A stretch of DNA of 8,443 bases from contig CABSZQ010000035.1 of NCBI GenBank assembly GCA_902482195.1, positions 1 through 8,443 on the forward strand. The letters are read 5' to 3'. The position numbers were made by a program, and so were the translations under genes. Source of the stretch: an uncultured Haemophilus sp. (GTDB lineage: Bacteria; Pseudomonadota; Gammaproteobacteria; Enterobacterales; Pasteurellaceae). Under the pieces are notes generated by a model. That model was not told where the DNA came from. It made no database searches and was given only the letters and a program-made list of their open reading frames with translations. Below, piece after piece: positions 7,079 through 8,443 of this stretch (positions are counted from its first letter, which is position 1; each line of letters opens with the position of its first letter).

Positions 7079-8122
7079 ATGAAAAAGACACTAGCAGCAT
7101 TAATCGTTTCTGCAGTTGCAGCTTCAGCAGCAAACGCAGCAGTAGTTTATGATAACGAAGGTACTAAAGTTGAATTAAACGGTTCTCTTCGTTTAATCTT
7201 AGAAAAAGCCGATGCTAAAAAGTATGACGCAGCAGGTAATTCAACTAAAACTGCAAATTCCGCTTTACGTAACGCAGGTTCACGTTTCGGTATCACAGTG
7301 AAACACAACTTAGATAACGATTTCTATGCGTTAGGTCGTTTAGAATTCCGTTTTGATGATACAGAATCTCGTGACCAATTCGGTAGCCTTTATGCTAAAC
7401 GTGCTTACGTAGGTTTAGGTAGCAAAGCGACTGGTGACATCACATTCGGTCGTCAATTAACTATCGCAGATGATTTAACTCAAGCAAATGACTATGAATA
7501 TGGTTTCATTCCAAAAGGTAAATATATCCCAACTTCAGGTACTGGTGTAGTACGTTATGACTATAAAGGTATCGAAGGTTTACAATTAAGTGCAAACTAC
7601 AACTTCGGTCAACGTCATAATGATAAAGGTAGAGCGCTTAACCCAGGTCTTAAAAATGCATATGGTTTCGGTGCATTATACACAGCGGGTGATTTAGATG
7701 CACGTTTCGCTTATGGTCACACTAACCTTGAAACTAATGCAACATATAAACACCGTGTAGATGGTTTCTTAGCATCATTAGGCTATAAATTCGGTGATTT
7801 CAAATTAACTGGTGATTTTGGTTATGCACATGTGAAATTTGATGATGCAAAAACAAATAAATTCTATGTATCTCCAGGTTTTGCATATCAAGTAACTCCA
7901 GCATCTCAAGTATATGGTAACTACCTATATGAACGCGTAAAAGGTGAAACTACCAAAGATAAAACTCACGGTTTCTTACTTGGTGCAGACTACAAACTTC
8001 ATAAACAAGTTGTATTATTTGTAGAAGGCAAATATGCGACTACTAAAGAGTACGTTAACGATACTTACGATGGTAAAACTAAAGACAGAGCTATCGGTGT
8101 AGGTATGCGTGTATACTTCTAA
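7079..8122 (+). CDS. P2-like general porin, outer membrane
   Basis: This 347-residue porin precursor is homologous to the H. influenzae major outer-membrane protein P2. The signal peptide MKKTLAALIVSAVAASAANA is followed by mature AVVYDNEGTKVELNGSLRL, leaving about 327 residues for a 16-strand trimeric beta-barrel that lets small hydrophilic solutes through. Landmarks shared with P2 are ALRNAGSRFGI, the ADD/YGF/YIPTSG segment (about 138-160, probably the constriction loop and next strand), KFYVSPGFAYQ, LHKQVV.FVEGKYA and the C-terminal GVGMRVYF, whose final Phe is the BAM assembly signal. AAAGGAA sits nine bases before the ATG. It has its own promoter, CRP-like site and terminator. Exposed loops differ from H. 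influenzae P2, so I give no symbol. It is intact, and codon use favours highly expressed codons. Confidence 0.93.
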   Translation: MKKTLAALIVSAVAASAANAAVVYDNEGTKVELNGSLRLILEKADAKKYDAAGNSTKTANSALRNAGSRFGITVKHNLDNDFYALGRLEFRFDDTESRDQFGSLYAKRAYVGLGSKATGDITFGRQLTIADDLTQANDYEYGFIPKGKYIPTSGTGVVRYDYKGIEGLQLSANYNFGQRHNDKGRALNPGLKNAYGFGALYTAGDLDARFAYGHTNLETNATYKHRVDGFLASLGYKFGDFKLTGDFGYAHVKFDDAKTNKFYVSPGFAYQVTPASQVYGNYLYERVKGETTKDKTHGFLLGADYKLHKQVVLFVEGKYATTKEYVNDTYDGKTKDRAIGVGMRVYF

Positions 8123-8144
8123 TCTTTGATTAGAAAGAAATCTT

Positions 8145-8173
8145 AAAAGGCGAATCGAAAGGTTCGCCTTTTT
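8145..8173 (+). terminator. Intrinsic terminator of the porin gene
   Basis: AAAAGGCGAATC (8145-8156) pairs with GGTTCGCCTTTT (8161-8172), one G-U included, closing a GAAA tetraloop on a C-G pair, a very stable form, with a T tract to 8173. It starts 23 bases after the porin stop. Confidence 0.95.
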
Positions 8174-8186
8174 GTTTATCTTTTTA

Positions 8187-8267
8187 AATCTCCCCAAACC
8201 CCTCTTTACAAAAGAGGGGCTTTTTTATGATGTTACTTTTAGTGGTTTTATTGGGAATGTATTTGAG
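8187..8267 (+). repeat. Hairpin repeat, copy 1 (direct)
   Basis: It begins AATCTCCCC (8187-8195), then a perfect hairpin, CCCCTCTTT (8199-8207) and AAAGAGGGG (8211-8219), then CTTTTTT. The downstream half (TTACTTTTA ... GTATTTGAG) is shared with copy 3, so the unit is about 80 bases and larger than its hairpin. With the T run it could back up the porin terminator. Confidence 0.85.
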
Positions 8268-8304
8268 ATAGCTAAGAACGGAGAGCATTTATTTGCCAAT
8301 AAAA

Positions 8305-8344
8305 TACCCCCTCTTTCGTAAAGAGGGGGCAGGGGGAGATTTAA
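8305..8344 (-). repeat. Hairpin repeat, copy 2 (inverted, hairpin half only)
   Basis: CCCCCTCTTT (8307-8316) pairs perfectly with AAAGAGGGGG (8320-8329) around CGT, followed by CAGGGGGAGATTTAA. This is copy 1 in reverse orientation. The T-rich downstream half of the unit is not recognisable on its far side. GGGGAGATTTAA (8333-8344) is the exact reverse complement of TTAAATCTCCCC (8184-8195), so copies 1 and 2 bound a 161-base inverted-repeat segment. Confidence 0.85.
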
Positions 8345-8366
8345 CTATTGCAACTTATTTAAAATT

Positions 8367-8443
8367 AATCTCCCCAAATTCCTCTTTACGAAAGAGGGGC
8401 TTTTTTTATGAGTTACTTTTAATATTTTATGGGAGTATTTGAG
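8367..8443 (+). repeat. Hairpin repeat, copy 3 (direct, reaches window end)
   Basis: It has the same order as copy 1: AATCTCCCC (8367-8375), hairpin CCTCTTT (8381-8387) with AAAGAGG (8391-8397), CTTTTTTT, then the shared TTACTTTTA ... GTATTTGAG tail. Two stem C of copy 1 are T here, and the pairing is kept as G-U. It ends at the window edge and may continue. Confidence 0.85.

Noticed and set aside
8015..8197. Minus-strand frame over the porin end and terminator
   Set aside because: It runs through the porin C-terminus and its terminator hairpin and looks like a shadow.
8187..8443. CRISPR array
   Set aside because: Three units in mixed orientation, with internal hairpins and unequal spacing, do not fit direct repeats with regular unique spacers, and no cas gene is present.

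Overview
The window looks like ordinary chromosome from a Haemophilus-type member of the Pasteurellaceae. DNA-uptake cores of the Haemophilus type (AAGTGCGGT, either strand) occur five times: at 176-184, 2114-2122, 2131-2139, 5786-5794 and 6151-6159. The proteins are near-identical to remembered H. influenzae family members, the base composition is AT-rich, and the last gene is a P2-type porin. The porin resembles H. influenzae P2 without matching it, so a sister species such as H. parainfluenzae or H. haemolyticus is possible, but I cannot fix the species from this sequence.

Layout. 1-480: infA (translation initiation factor IF-1) with its own promoter and terminator. 499-2066: the rpsF-priB-rpsR-rplI operon (S6, PriB, S18, L9), with a strong promoter, a structured leader that probably binds the S6:S18 pair and pairs with the rpsF ribosome-binding site, and an intrinsic terminator. 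2112-2141: two head-to-head uptake sequences form a hairpin between convergent operons. 2164-5503 (minus strand): frdABCD, the membrane-bound fumarate reductase of anaerobic respiration. 5504-5782: the divergent frdA/epmA control region, with an FNR/CRP-like dyad, a clear epmA promoter and a possible attenuator in the frdA leader. 5783-6766: epmA, the ligase that attaches beta-lysine to elongation factor P. 6767-7078: a 312-base gap holding a terminator, a CRP-like site, the porin promoter and a folded leader. 7079-8122: a P2-like outer-membrane porin. 8123-8443: the porin terminator and then three copies of a hairpin repeat, one inverted, the last running off the window.

Functionally, infA, the S6/S18/L9 genes and epmA all serve translation (EpmA modifies EF-P, which rescues ribosomes stalled at proline runs). 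PriB shares the S6 operon but works in replication restart. FrdABCD reduces fumarate with menaquinol during oxygen-limited growth, and the porin supplies small solutes. The divergent frdA/epmA arrangement is the same as in enterobacteria.

I found no undescribed defence, mobile or biosynthetic system. The items most worth a second look are the hairpin-repeat element at 8184-8443, the alternative pairings in the rpsF leader, the uptake sequence built into the epmA start, the folded porin leader with a nine-codon reading frame, and a Cys at position 48 of ribosomal protein S18.
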